Source of the DNA: Candidatus Aerophobota bacterium | GTDB lineage: Bacteria > Aerophobota > Aerophobia > Aerophobales > AE-B3A | Direction of reading: 5' to 3' | NCBI GenBank assembly: GCA_030602105.1 | Contig: JAUWAK010000057.1 | Span: 1-7,124 of the forward strand | DNA length: 7,124 nt | In this document: positions 1-5,923 of the stretch, piece by piece | Layout of the letters: each line of letters begins with the position of its first letter | How positions within the stretch are numbered: position 1 is the stretch's first letter | Notes under the pieces: model-generated | Told to the model about the DNA's origin: nothing | Seen by the model: only the letters and a program-made list of their open reading frames with translations | Databases searched by the model: none | Made by a program: the position numbers and the translations under genes

Positions 1-537
1 CAGGCAGGGATGTATCTGCAGGAAAGCGTGGGAAATGACCTTCAGAGGCTTAGGGGGGAAATTGAAAAGCTAGTTCTGTTTTCTCATCCCAAAGCCTCAA
101 TAGAGAAGGAGGATGTGGAGAACCTGGTAGGAGAAGGGAGAGAACCTGGCATCTTTGATTTGACCAGAGCCATCCGGGAAAGGAAGGTGCCTCGAGCTCT
201 CTTGAGTCTATCCCAGCTCTTGGATACAGGGGAGAGGCCCACTCGAATCCATGCTCTGGTTGCCCGGGAAATTAAGATCCTGCTGAGATTGAAGGAAAAG
301 GGAGGTAGGATCGCTCCGGACGAGGCCTGTTCTATCATATTTCCCGGCAAAGGACATTATACCCGCTTTTATTGGGATATTGCCCGCTCATACATTCAGG
401 CCTCTGAGGGGTTCACTCAAGAAGAGTTGATTAATGGGTATCACCAATTGGTGGAGGCAGAACTGTCAATAAAGACTGGCAGAGAAGATGAAAGAAGAGC
501 TCTGGAAAAGATGATCCTGAGTCTTCTGGTTAGATGA
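1..537 (+). CDS. holA: DNA polymerase III delta subunit, C-terminal part (partial at left edge)
   Basis: The frame is open from base 1 to a TGA at 535-537, giving 178 residues of the C-terminal part; the real start lies outside the window. HolA is the clamp-loader wrench subunit that opens the sliding clamp for replicative DNA polymerase. The visible part begins in the family pattern (a glycine-rich turn, then LRGEIEKL and an I-x-x-E-D-V-x-x-L-V segment), followed by IFDLTRAI, a helix with ALLSLSQLL, the GERPTRIHALVAREI segment and a C-terminal helical collar domain ending LEKMILSLLVR. This matches the end of the AAA+ lid and domain III of delta. It is convergent with folD, leaving only 26 bp between the stops, and no clear terminator is visible there. 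The match rests on motif memory, not a search, but the pattern is distinctive. Confidence 0.88.
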   Translation, partial: QAGMYLQESVGNDLQRLRGEIEKLVLFSHPKASIEKEDVENLVGEGREPGIFDLTRAIRERKVPRALLSLSQLLDTGERPTRIHALVAREIKILLRLKEKGGRIAPDEACSIIFPGKGHYTRFYWDIARSYIQASEGFTQEELINGYHQLVEAELSIKTGREDERRALEKMILSLLVR

Positions 538-563
538 GCGATACAAAAAAGGACTGGGGCGAT

Positions 564-1421
564 TTAGCTCACTCGTAACTTTGCCGCTTCTATGGTATTC
601 TTCAGGAGAATAGCGGTGGTAACTGGACCTACTCCTCCCGGCACCGGGGTGATGTAGGACGCTCTTTCTTTGGCTGCTTCAAATTCTATGTCTCCCACAA
701 TCTTCCCCTCCACACGGTTGATCCCCACATCGATGACTATGGCTCCCTTCCTTATCCACTCTCCTTTAATGAGATGTGCCTTTCCCACAGCTGCGATGAG
801 AATTTCCGCTCTCTTGACATAGTCTGGAAGAGTGCCTCTTTCTCCGGTAGCAATATGGCACACGCTGGTGGTGACAAACTTATCCAGAAGAAGGAGGGCC
901 ACGGGCTTACCTACAATATCACTGTGGCCAACCATGACTGCTTCCCTGCCGTAGAGATTTACACCGGTAGACTTTATGAGCTTCATCACCGCCATAGCCG
1001 TACAGGGGCCCAGAATGGGTCTACCAAAAACTACCATGCCCATATTGGCCGCAGAAACTCCCTCTACGTCCTTCTCCCTATGAATAGCGGCCTGGAGGGA
1101 TCGAGCATCTAAAGCTTGCGGTAGAGGCATCTGGAGAATTATTCCACTGACACCCCTGTCCCCATTTAGTTTTCCAATGAATTCAGTCATTTCCGTTTGA
1201 GAAACGGAACTGTCAAACTGGTGGAGCTTATATCCAATGCCTACGGCTTCGCACGATTTTCGCTGGGAGCGGATATAGACTGCGGATCCGGGATCTTCTC
1301 CTACCTGGATAGCACTCAGAGAAGAGACAGTCCCCTTTTTCTTCAGGATTTCAATCTCTTCCTTTATTTCTTCTCTTATTTTGCCAGCAATTGTCTTTCC
1401 ATCTATGATTTGAGCAGACAT
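564..1421 (-). CDS. folD: FolD-type methylenetetrahydrofolate dehydrogenase, cyclohydrolase site altered
   Basis: The product has 285 residues, the normal family length. FolD normally oxidises 5,10-methylene-THF to methenyl-THF and hydrolyses that to 10-formyl-THF in the cytoplasm. Seen: IIDGKTIA at the N-terminus, folate-site Y49, Q97 in the LQMPLP segment, Rossmann loop VGHSDIVGKP (164-173), DVGINR (231-236) and PVPGGVGP near the C-terminus. Odd: the family's catalytic lysine, four residues after the tyrosine (K54 in E. coli, K56 in human), is Q53. The aspartate in KDVDG is E120, and PCTPxG reads PCTAMA (139-144). Loss of the lysine is known to remove cyclohydrolase activity, so a dehydrogenase-only enzyme is inferred. 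A second cyclohydrolase (FchA type) would then be expected elsewhere in the genome. AGGAGG at 1427-1432 lies 5 nt before the ATG. It is the last gene of the folE-fhs-folD group, 164 bp after fhs. Family assignment is firm; the altered activity is inference. Confidence 0.95.
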   Translation of the reverse strand: MSAQIIDGKTIAGKIREEIKEEIEILKKKGTVSSLSAIQVGEDPGSAVYIRSQRKSCEAVGIGYKLHQFDSSVSQTEMTEFIGKLNGDRGVSGIILQMPLPQALDARSLQAAIHREKDVEGVSAANMGMVVFGRPILGPCTAMAVMKLIKSTGVNLYGREAVMVGHSDIVGKPVALLLLDKFVTTSVCHIATGERGTLPDYVKRAEILIAAVGKAHLIKGEWIRKGAIVIDVGINRVEGKIVGDIEFEAAKERASYITPVPGGVGPVTTAILLKNTIEAAKLRVS

Positions 1422-1499
1422 CCAAACCTCCTATCTAACTGATGAGTTGCCTGAGAGATCTCATTCTCGCATCACCGGACAATCTCCAAATCCAAAGCT

Positions 1500-1514
1500 G
1501 CCTCTACCTGAGGC
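1500..1514 (-). other. RNA hairpin candidate in the fhs-folD gap
   Basis: GCCTC-AGGTA-GAGGC gives a perfect 5-bp stem with a 5-nt loop on the minus-strand transcript, followed by AGCTTTGGATTT. The T-rich tail is too weak for a confident terminator. It could attenuate folD relative to fhs or protect an mRNA end. Confidence 0.3.
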
Positions 1515-1529
1515 CCACACGTTTCTCCG

Positions 1530-1545
1530 CTGCATTCTCTTGCAG
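1530..1545 (-). other. Second RNA hairpin candidate in the fhs-folD gap
   Basis: CTGCA-AGAGAA-TGCAG gives a perfect 5-bp stem with a 6-nt loop, 15 nt upstream (in transcript direction) of the other hairpin. No T-run follows. The 164-bp gap otherwise shows no promoter-like hexamer pair and no gene. Confidence 0.3.
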
Positions 1546-1585
1546 TTCAGAAAAGAGAGGCCCTGTCCTTCCGCTGACCCCATCA

Positions 1586-3289
1586 TCAGAACAACCCTAC
1601 AGTCTTGCCTTTCTCGTCAATGTCCACATCCACAGCCGCTGGCCGGGAAGGAAGCCCTGGCATGGTGGGAAATACACCACAAAGAGGATAGAGGAAACCA
1701 GCCCCTACCGAAGCACGAACATCACGAACGGGCAATGTGAAGTCCTTGGGCACTCCTTTTAGAGTAGGATCATGGGAAAGAGAAAGATGGGTCTTAGCCA
1801 TGTTGATAGACAGCTTATCGAACCCCAGTTTGGTGTAAAGTCTAATTCGCTCTGCCGCCAGGGAGTCGTAATGAACGTCCTTGGCTCCATAGATTTTGGT
1901 GGCGATGGCCTCGATTTTGTCCTTGATGGGAATATCATCGGGATAGAGAAAGTGGAAATTGTTGGGTTTTTCAGAGGCTTTCACTACTGCCTCGGCCAAT
2001 TTGGTACCTCCTTCTGCCCCTTTGGCCCATACCTCTACTGGTACGGCCTCTTCAGCTCCTGCCTCGCGAGCTTTCTTTTGCACCAGCTCGACCTCAGCAT
2101 CTGTGTCGGAGGTGAAGCGGTTGACAGCGACCACAGCCGGAACGCCGAAGGTCTTCACGATATCGATAGCCTTGGCCAAATTTTCGCATCCCTTCTCCAG
2201 CGCTGGCATATTCTCCGACTCAGCAAGCTTCTTTATGCTGTCATATTTTTGTCCCGGTTTGAGGATAAAAGCACCTCCATGCATCTTCAGAGCTCTAATG
2301 GAGGCTACAATTACTGCCACATCGAGCTTCAGTCCGCTCTGCCGACAGGTCACATCAACGATCTTCTCAAAGCCACAATCGGCACCAAACCCACTTTCAG
2401 TAACCACGTAGTCAGCCAGCTTCAGGGCTACCATGTCAGCTAGAGCAGAGTTATTTCCATGAGCCACGTTAGCGAAAGGACCAGCATGACAAATAGCAGG
2501 AGTATTCTCTGTAGTTTGTACCAGATTTGGTTTGATGGCATCTTTCATGAGAACTGTCATTGCCCCGGCCATTTTGAGATCCTCAGCCGTTACAGGTTTG
2601 CCTTCGTGGGTATAACCAACCACTGCCCTACCCAATCTTTCTCTTAGATCTTGTAGGCTTGTGGTCAGGGCCAGGATAGCCATGGTTTCGGTGGCCACGG
2701 TGATGTCATAGCCGGTTTCCCTGGGATAGCCATGAGCTGGGCCGCCCAGTCCTACGATGATGTTTCTGAGGGACCTGGCACTTACATCGACACAGTAGCG
2801 CCAGGTAATTTTGTGTGGATCCAGATTGTAAGGGTTACCATGCAGAAGGGTTTCATCAATACGGGCCGCCAGCAAATTATGAGCTGTATCTACGGCATGA
2901 ATATCGCCGGTGAAATGAAGGTTGATGTTTTCCATGGGTAGAAACTGGGAATAGCCTCCACCACATGCTCCCCCTTTGATCCCGAAGGTAGGGCCTTTTG
3001 AGGGTTCACGCGTAGCGTTACACACTCTCTTCCCTATCTTAGCCAGAGCCTGTCCTAATCCGCAGGCGACCACTGTCTTTCCTTCCCCCAGAGGGGTAGG
3101 AGTAATGGCGGTGACCGTAATGAATTTGCCGTTTGGCTTGTCCTTCAGTCTTTCCAGTACCTGAAGAGAAATCTTGGCTACATATTTTCCATAAAACTCA
3201 ATATCATCCTCCTCCAACCCCAAATCTTTGGCTATCTCTACGATAGGTTTCAGTTTCGCTGCCTGAGCAATCTCGAGATCCGGTAGCAT
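1586..3289 (-). CDS. fhs: Formate-tetrahydrofolate ligase (10-formyl-THF synthetase)
   Basis: The product has 567 residues, close to the usual 555-560. It joins formate to tetrahydrofolate using ATP, giving 10-formyl-THF. This is the entry of formate into the methyl branch of the Wood-Ljungdahl pathway, or a formyl supply for purines and initiator tRNA. Seen in order: P-loop TPTPLGEGKT (63-72), TREPSKGPTFGIKGG followed by a glycine-rich loop (93-112), INLHFTGDIHA, KPNLVQTTENTP (253-264), HAGPFANVAHGNNS, TESGFGAD, a lysine/glycine-rich RALKMHGG, EVWAKGAEGG, and the C-terminal VRASVGAGFLYPL with TMPGLPSRPA. The gene looks complete. Its Shine-Dalgarno AAGGAGG (3295-3301) fits inside the 13-bp gap after the folE stop, 5 nt before the ATG, so folE and fhs are almost certainly cotranscribed. 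Stop is TGA. Fhs alone does not prove acetogenesis. Confidence 0.97.
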   Translation of the reverse strand: MLPDLEIAQAAKLKPIVEIAKDLGLEEDDIEFYGKYVAKISLQVLERLKDKPNGKFITVTAITPTPLGEGKTVVACGLGQALAKIGKRVCNATREPSKGPTFGIKGGACGGGYSQFLPMENINLHFTGDIHAVDTAHNLLAARIDETLLHGNPYNLDPHKITWRYCVDVSARSLRNIIVGLGGPAHGYPRETGYDITVATETMAILALTTSLQDLRERLGRAVVGYTHEGKPVTAEDLKMAGAMTVLMKDAIKPNLVQTTENTPAICHAGPFANVAHGNNSALADMVALKLADYVVTESGFGADCGFEKIVDVTCRQSGLKLDVAVIVASIRALKMHGGAFILKPGQKYDSIKKLAESENMPALEKGCENLAKAIDIVKTFGVPAVVAVNRFTSDTDAEVELVQKKAREAGAEEAVPVEVWAKGAEGGTKLAEAVVKASEKPNNFHFLYPDDIPIKDKIEAIATKIYGAKDVHYDSLAAERIRLYTKLGFDKLSINMAKTHLSLSHDPTLKGVPKDFTLPVRDVRASVGAGFLYPLCGVFPTMPGLPSRPAAVDVDIDEKGKTVGLF

Positions 3290-3302
3290 AGAATCCTCCT
3301 TC

Positions 3303-3869
3303 TTATTTTCTTGGTCCTGTAATGAAGCTCATTGCTTCCGCTCTGGTAGCGGCGTTTTCCCTGAATAATCCCCGGACAACAGAGGTAATGGTTGTCGTTC
3401 CTGGCTTTCTTACCCCCCGTATAGACATACAGAGGTGCTCGGCCTCTATGATAACCATAACTCCCCTTGGTTTCAGAGTATGGTTGACCGCATCCGCGAT
3501 CTGGGTAGTCAAACGTTCCTGCACCTGCAGTCTTTGACTAAGGACGCTGATAACTCGGGCTAACTTGCTCAGTCCGGTGACTCTGCCACCCTTGGGAATG
3601 TAGGCAATATGCGCCTTTCCCGTAAAAGGTAAAAGGTGATGTTCACAAAAGGAATAAAGGGGGATATCTCGCAGCAGGATTATCTCATCGTGCTTTTGCG
3701 CTGTTAGAATGCTCAGTATTTGGTGAGGATCTTTTCCTGTTCCTGAAAGTACATCCTCACACATTTTTGCGACTCGGCCCGGAGTTCCCTTAATGCCTTC
3801 TCTCTCAGGATCCTCCCCAATGCCTTCCAGGAACAACCTAACTGCTTGTTTGATCTTTTCGGTGTCCAT
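3303..3869 (-). CDS. folE: GTP cyclohydrolase I (zinc-dependent type)
   Basis: FolE converts GTP to 7,8-dihydroneopterin triphosphate, the first step of folate and tetrahydropterin synthesis. From the ATG at 3869 it has 188 residues. Zinc ligands C75, H78 (in SFCEHHLLPF) and C147 (in EHLCMSIRG) are present, as are the catalytic histidines H77 and H145 in the same motifs. GTPGRVAKM (28-36) and RGVRKPGTTTITS are also typical. An in-frame ATG at 3905 would add 12 residues, but the perfect promoter just upstream puts the transcript start at about 3902, on or just past that codon. The 3869 ATG has GGAG 4 nt upstream and begins MDTEKIKQAVR, the usual start of the family. I therefore chose 3869. First gene of the folE-fhs-folD group. 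Confidence 0.96.
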   Translation of the reverse strand: MDTEKIKQAVRLFLEGIGEDPEREGIKGTPGRVAKMCEDVLSGTGKDPHQILSILTAQKHDEIILLRDIPLYSFCEHHLLPFTGKAHIAYIPKGGRVTGLSKLARVISVLSQRLQVQERLTTQIADAVNHTLKPRGVMVIIEAEHLCMSIRGVRKPGTTTITSVVRGLFRENAATRAEAMSFITGPRK

Positions 3870-3908
3870 GACGCTCCGAGTCTGTGAATTTTTTCTCAAG
3901 AGCATGAG

Positions 3909-3937
3909 ATTATAACGGTGCCCATGTCTCCTGTCAA
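3909..3937 (-). promoter_or_regulatory. Sigma-70 promoter of folE-fhs-folD, perfect consensus hexamers
   Basis: On the minus strand TTGACA (3932-3937) and TATAAT (3909-3914) are both perfect and exactly 17 bp apart. The predicted transcript start is about 3902, leaving a leader of about 33 nt before the folE ATG at 3869. No palindromic operator is obvious in the spacer, which suggests strong constitutive or leader-independent expression. The match is directly seen; activity is inferred. Confidence 0.88.
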
Positions 3938-3976
3938 ATAACCATCAAACCAATGTTGGCAGCTCTGCCCAAAGCC

Positions 3977-3992
3977 AAAACCAGAAAGCTGG
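3977..3992 (-). terminator. Weak candidate terminator after holB
   Basis: On the minus strand, just after the holB stop, CCAG-CTTT-CTGG forms a 4-bp stem with a 4-nt loop, followed directly by TTTT and then GGCTTT. The stem is short and the T-tract interrupted, so this may only partly stop tmk-holB transcription before the folE promoter. Confidence 0.3.
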
Positions 3993-3999
3993 GATGCTT

Positions 4000-4989
4000 C
4001 TAAGTAGTGGTTAGTTGGCACTCTCTGAGTCTCAGCCACATATCTTCGAGGGTCAGCACGGTGCTCAGTCTGTATCCCAGATGCCGTTTGGTTGTCTCCA
4101 CCGTCTCGATAGCTTTGCTTAAGCCTGAGGAGGAATATCTCTCACTTTGCTCTTTGAGTCTATCCATTCGATCATGATTTATGATCCACTTATCCCCTCC
4201 CTGCTTCAGGATCAAAAGGTCCCTGAACCAGGAGAGAATCACGTCCAAAGTCCTCTCAAGCTGGTCTGAGGAGAGATCTTTCCAGTTCTGGGCTAGCTGG
4301 AGAATCTGCTCCAGACTAAGATTTCCCTCCAGGCTTGCCAAGACTTTTTCTCTAAGATTCAGGACATCCTCATTTTCCAGGAGAAAAATAGCTTCTCCAG
4401 CCCTTCCTCGGGCCAATTTCTCGATAAGGCGAGCCTTGGGAGAATCAAGAGGCACATGCCCTTTGAGAATCTCTCTTATCTCGGATGAGGAAAGCGGGGA
4501 AAAGGGGATGGTTTCACAACGGGAAAGGACCGTGGGAAGTAATTTCTCCTTGGTCTGTGAGATCAGGATGATTACCACCCGGGGGGGCGGCTCTTCCAAT
4601 ACCTTGAGGAGGGAATTAGCCGCCTCCTGGGTAAACTTGTCTGCATCTCTTATTATCCATACCTTCTTCTTTCCTTCATAGAGGCTATAGGCAGATTCCC
4701 TTTTTAGGGTGCGAATTTGCTCAATCTTGATGGGACCCTCTTTTGCCTCTATGATCCTGAGATCAGGGTGGCATAATCGGTCAATTTTTTGGCACGAAGA
4801 GCACCTATCACAACTATCTATCCTGCCTTCTTTGCAATTGAGTATTTTGGCAAAATTGAGGGCGGTCAAGTTCTTTCCCACTCCGTCAGGACCGATGAAA
4901 AGATAGGCCCCTGAGATAGATCCGGTAGCTACTTCATTCTGCAGTATCCGGGTGGCTCTTCTTTGCCCCTTTATCTCTTCAAACGACAT
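4000..4989 (-). CDS. holB: DNA polymerase III delta-prime subunit
   Basis: HolB is the stator of the clamp loader that places the sliding clamp on DNA. It has 329 residues from the chosen start. Seen: Walker A-like GPDGVGKN (33-40), where the usual T/S after the lysine is N; a zinc module C52, C60, C63, C66 (C-x7-C-x2-C-x2-C); WIIRDAD (111-117) in the Walker B position; ANSLLKVLEEPP (124-135), a hallmark of the family; and the SRC motif (156-158), whose arginine serves as the finger to the neighbouring subunit. The degraded P-loop fits delta-prime, which need not hydrolyse ATP. Start choice: AAGGA at 4997-5001 is 7 nt from the ATG at 4989 but only 1 nt from an ATG at 4995. It overlaps the end of tmk by 11 bp, so the two are cotranscribed and probably translationally coupled. 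Stop is TAG. Confidence 0.94.
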   Translation of the reverse strand: MSFEEIKGQRRATRILQNEVATGSISGAYLFIGPDGVGKNLTALNFAKILNCKEGRIDSCDRCSSCQKIDRLCHPDLRIIEAKEGPIKIEQIRTLKRESAYSLYEGKKKVWIIRDADKFTQEAANSLLKVLEEPPPRVVIILISQTKEKLLPTVLSRCETIPFSPLSSSEIREILKGHVPLDSPKARLIEKLARGRAGEAIFLLENEDVLNLREKVLASLEGNLSLEQILQLAQNWKDLSSDQLERTLDVILSWFRDLLILKQGGDKWIINHDRMDRLKEQSERYSSSGLSKAIETVETTKRHLGYRLSTVLTLEDMWLRLRECQLTTT

Positions 4990-5659
4990 CTTCATTTCCT
5001 TCTATTGATACTCTTTTTGGGCGAGCTTTCACTGGGTGGTTCTTGTTTTGTTGACGAGATGCTAGATAGGGAGATAGTGCTTCTCTAATGGTAAGGTGAA
5101 CTTTTTGAGGGGTCCCCTCTCCTGGAACTACCTTTATTCTTTCAGGATGAGATTTGGCCAGCTCAAGATATCCCTGATGCACCCTTTGGTGAAAGCTCAT
5201 TTGCTCCTTCTCCATCCTATCCTTCTTTTCTCCCCTTCGCGTGGCCAGAGAAGGGGTTATGTCCAAGAGGAATGTTATGTCGGGAAGGATGCCCTGGGTA
5301 ACAATCCTGTTCAACTCTTCGATCCAGTCTATCTCTAAACCTCTTCCGTATCCCTGATAGGCAATGCTGGCATCGGCAAAACGATCGGAAATGACGATCT
5401 TTCTGTGCTCCAGAGCCGGCTTGATAATCTTCTGCACATGCTCAGCTCTATCCGCTAGGTAAAGGAAGAGCTCACTAGTCTCGCTCATTTTGGCGTGAGA
5501 TGGACCGAGGAGGATTTCCTTGATTCTCATTCCCAGTCTTGTCCCGCCTGGCTCAAAGGTCTTCACCACATCGTAGCCCCTCTTTTTAAGATACTGGGCA
5601 AGTAGGGAGCTTTGAGTAGTTTTGCCGCCCTTATCAATTCCTTCAAAGCTGATAAACAA
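4979..5659 (-). CDS. tmk: Thymidylate kinase
   Basis: Tmk phosphorylates dTMP to dTDP with ATP for dTTP supply. It has 226 residues; most bacterial homologues are about 205-215. Seen: P-loop GIDKGGKT (7-14), EPGGT (36-40), DRF (92-94) with AYQGYGRG, LLDITP (131-136), and a LID segment RRGEKKDRME (141-150) followed by FHQRVHQGYLELA. Odd: the residue before EPGGT, normally Arg in TREPGGT, is F35, and the P-loop carries K-G-G in place of the more usual G-S-G. The C-terminal 20 or so residues form a basic tail (KNHPVKARPKR) unlike the core, overlapping the holB start. The start codon is TTG, supported by GGGAGGAG (5662-5669) directly upstream and by MFISFEG matching the family N-terminus. First gene of a tmk-holB operon. 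Confidence 0.95.
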   Translation of the reverse strand: MFISFEGIDKGGKTTQSSLLAQYLKKRGYDVVKTFEPGGTRLGMRIKEILLGPSHAKMSETSELFLYLADRAEHVQKIIKPALEHRKIVISDRFADASIAYQGYGRGLEIDWIEELNRIVTQGILPDITFLLDITPSLATRRGEKKDRMEKEQMSFHQRVHQGYLELAKSHPERIKVVPGEGTPQKVHLTIREALSPYLASRQQNKNHPVKARPKRVSIEGNEDVV

Positions 5660-5690
5660 TGCTCCTCCCTTCTTGAAACGTTTACGTTTA

Positions 5691-5776
5691 GTGCACTTTA
5701 GAGTCCCTTTATCTTGCCCAGAATATCAGTGTGAGAGTCGGATGTCAATCAGAGGTTTATTCCTTAGAAAGTGCAC
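5691..5776. repeat. 9-bp inverted repeat pair bracketing the tmk promoter
   Basis: GTGCACTTT at 5691-5699 and its exact reverse complement AAAGTGCAC at 5768-5776 are 68 bp apart and enclose the whole tmk promoter. Each arm contains the palindrome GTGCAC, so each could be a separate binding site for a dimeric protein. An AAACGTTT palindrome (5676-5683) sits beside the left arm. Function unknown; such a pair can arise by chance in AT/GC-mixed intergenic DNA, though the placement is suggestive. Confidence 0.4.
5720..5748 (-). promoter_or_regulatory. Sigma-70-like promoter of tmk-holB
   Basis: On the minus strand a perfect TTGACA (5743-5748) lies 17 bp from TATTCT (5720-5725), which keeps the key T, A and final T of the -10 box (4 of 6). 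The transcript would start near 5713, giving a leader of about 54 nt before the tmk TTG. Candidate only; the -10 match is partial. Confidence 0.6.
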
Positions 5777-5856
5777 AGACCACTGTGGCCAGACGGACAT
5801 AAAGGGGAGTTTTTTTCAAAGAACATCTTGCAGGAAGGGCAGCCTCCGAGATTTAC

Positions 5857-5884
5857 TTGACAGACAAAAATATTTTGTTATAAT
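5857..5884 (+). promoter_or_regulatory. Sigma-70 promoter of marR-tolC, perfect hexamers
   Basis: TTGACA (5857-5862) and TATAAT (5879-5884) are both perfect, with a 16-bp spacer. The predicted transcript start is near 5891, leaving about 70 nt before the marR ATG. The spacer is almost entirely filled by an inverted repeat (5864-5878), as expected for a promoter shut by a repressor that blocks RNA polymerase. Confidence 0.85.
5864..5878. promoter_or_regulatory. Candidate MarR operator O1 in the promoter spacer
   Basis: ACAAAAATATTTTGT is a 15-bp inverted repeat with six paired positions in each arm (ACAAAA/TTTTGT) and one mismatch next to the centre. It lies exactly between the -35 and -10 boxes of the marR promoter. 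Autoregulation from such a site is typical of MarR regulators; the binding protein is inferred. Confidence 0.55.
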
Positions 5885-5887
5885 AAA

Positions 5888-5916
5888 TTGGATTGGTGAG
5901 AATATTGTCTGATAAT
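5888..5916 (+). promoter_or_regulatory. Possible second, weaker marR promoter
   Basis: GATAAT (5911-5916) differs from TATAAT at one base and has TTGGAT (5888-5893, three of six) 17 bp upstream. It arises from a direct repeat: ATAATAAATT occurs at 5880-5889 and again at 5912-5921, 32 bp apart (about three helical turns). Low confidence because the -35 box is poor. Confidence 0.25.
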
Positions 5917-5917
5917 A
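5903..5917. promoter_or_regulatory. Candidate MarR operator O2 in the marR leader
   Basis: TATTGTCTGATAATA is a 15-bp inverted repeat with six of seven positions paired. Its centre is 39 bp downstream of the centre of the spacer palindrome and about 20 nt after the predicted transcript start. Confidence 0.45.
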
Positions 5918-5923
5918 AATTTT

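Noticed and set aside
538..563. Bidirectional terminator between the convergent holA and folD stops
   Set aside because: The 26-bp gap has an A-run but no inverted repeat that could form a stem.
1430..1500. Glycine-riboswitch-like string TCTCTCAGGCAA on the minus strand before folD
   Set aside because: Only the 3' conserved string resembles the aptamer. The CCGAAGG-x-GCAA core and the matching 5' strand of the first stem are not found, and no clear tandem aptamer follows.
1422..1585. Tetrahydrofolate riboswitch before folD, or in the short folE leader
   Set aside because: Neither the 164-bp gap nor the roughly 33-nt folE leader shows the conserved core of that riboswitch, and the folE leader is too short to hold one.
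1586..3289. Several long open frames on the plus strand opposite fhs
   Set aside because: They follow the codon periodicity of the antisense strand, lack ribosome sites and protein motifs, and overlap a full-length conserved enzyme.
3958..3969. GGCAGCTCTGCC near-palindrome downstream of holB
   Set aside because: The stem is 4-5 bp with almost no loop and no T-run; it is outside the promoter boxes, so neither a terminator nor an operator role is supported.
5622..5912. Plus-strand open frame of 96 codons across the tmk start and divergent promoters
   Set aside because: It covers the tmk N-terminus and both promoters, has no recognisable motif and no ribosome site; it is not a credible gene.
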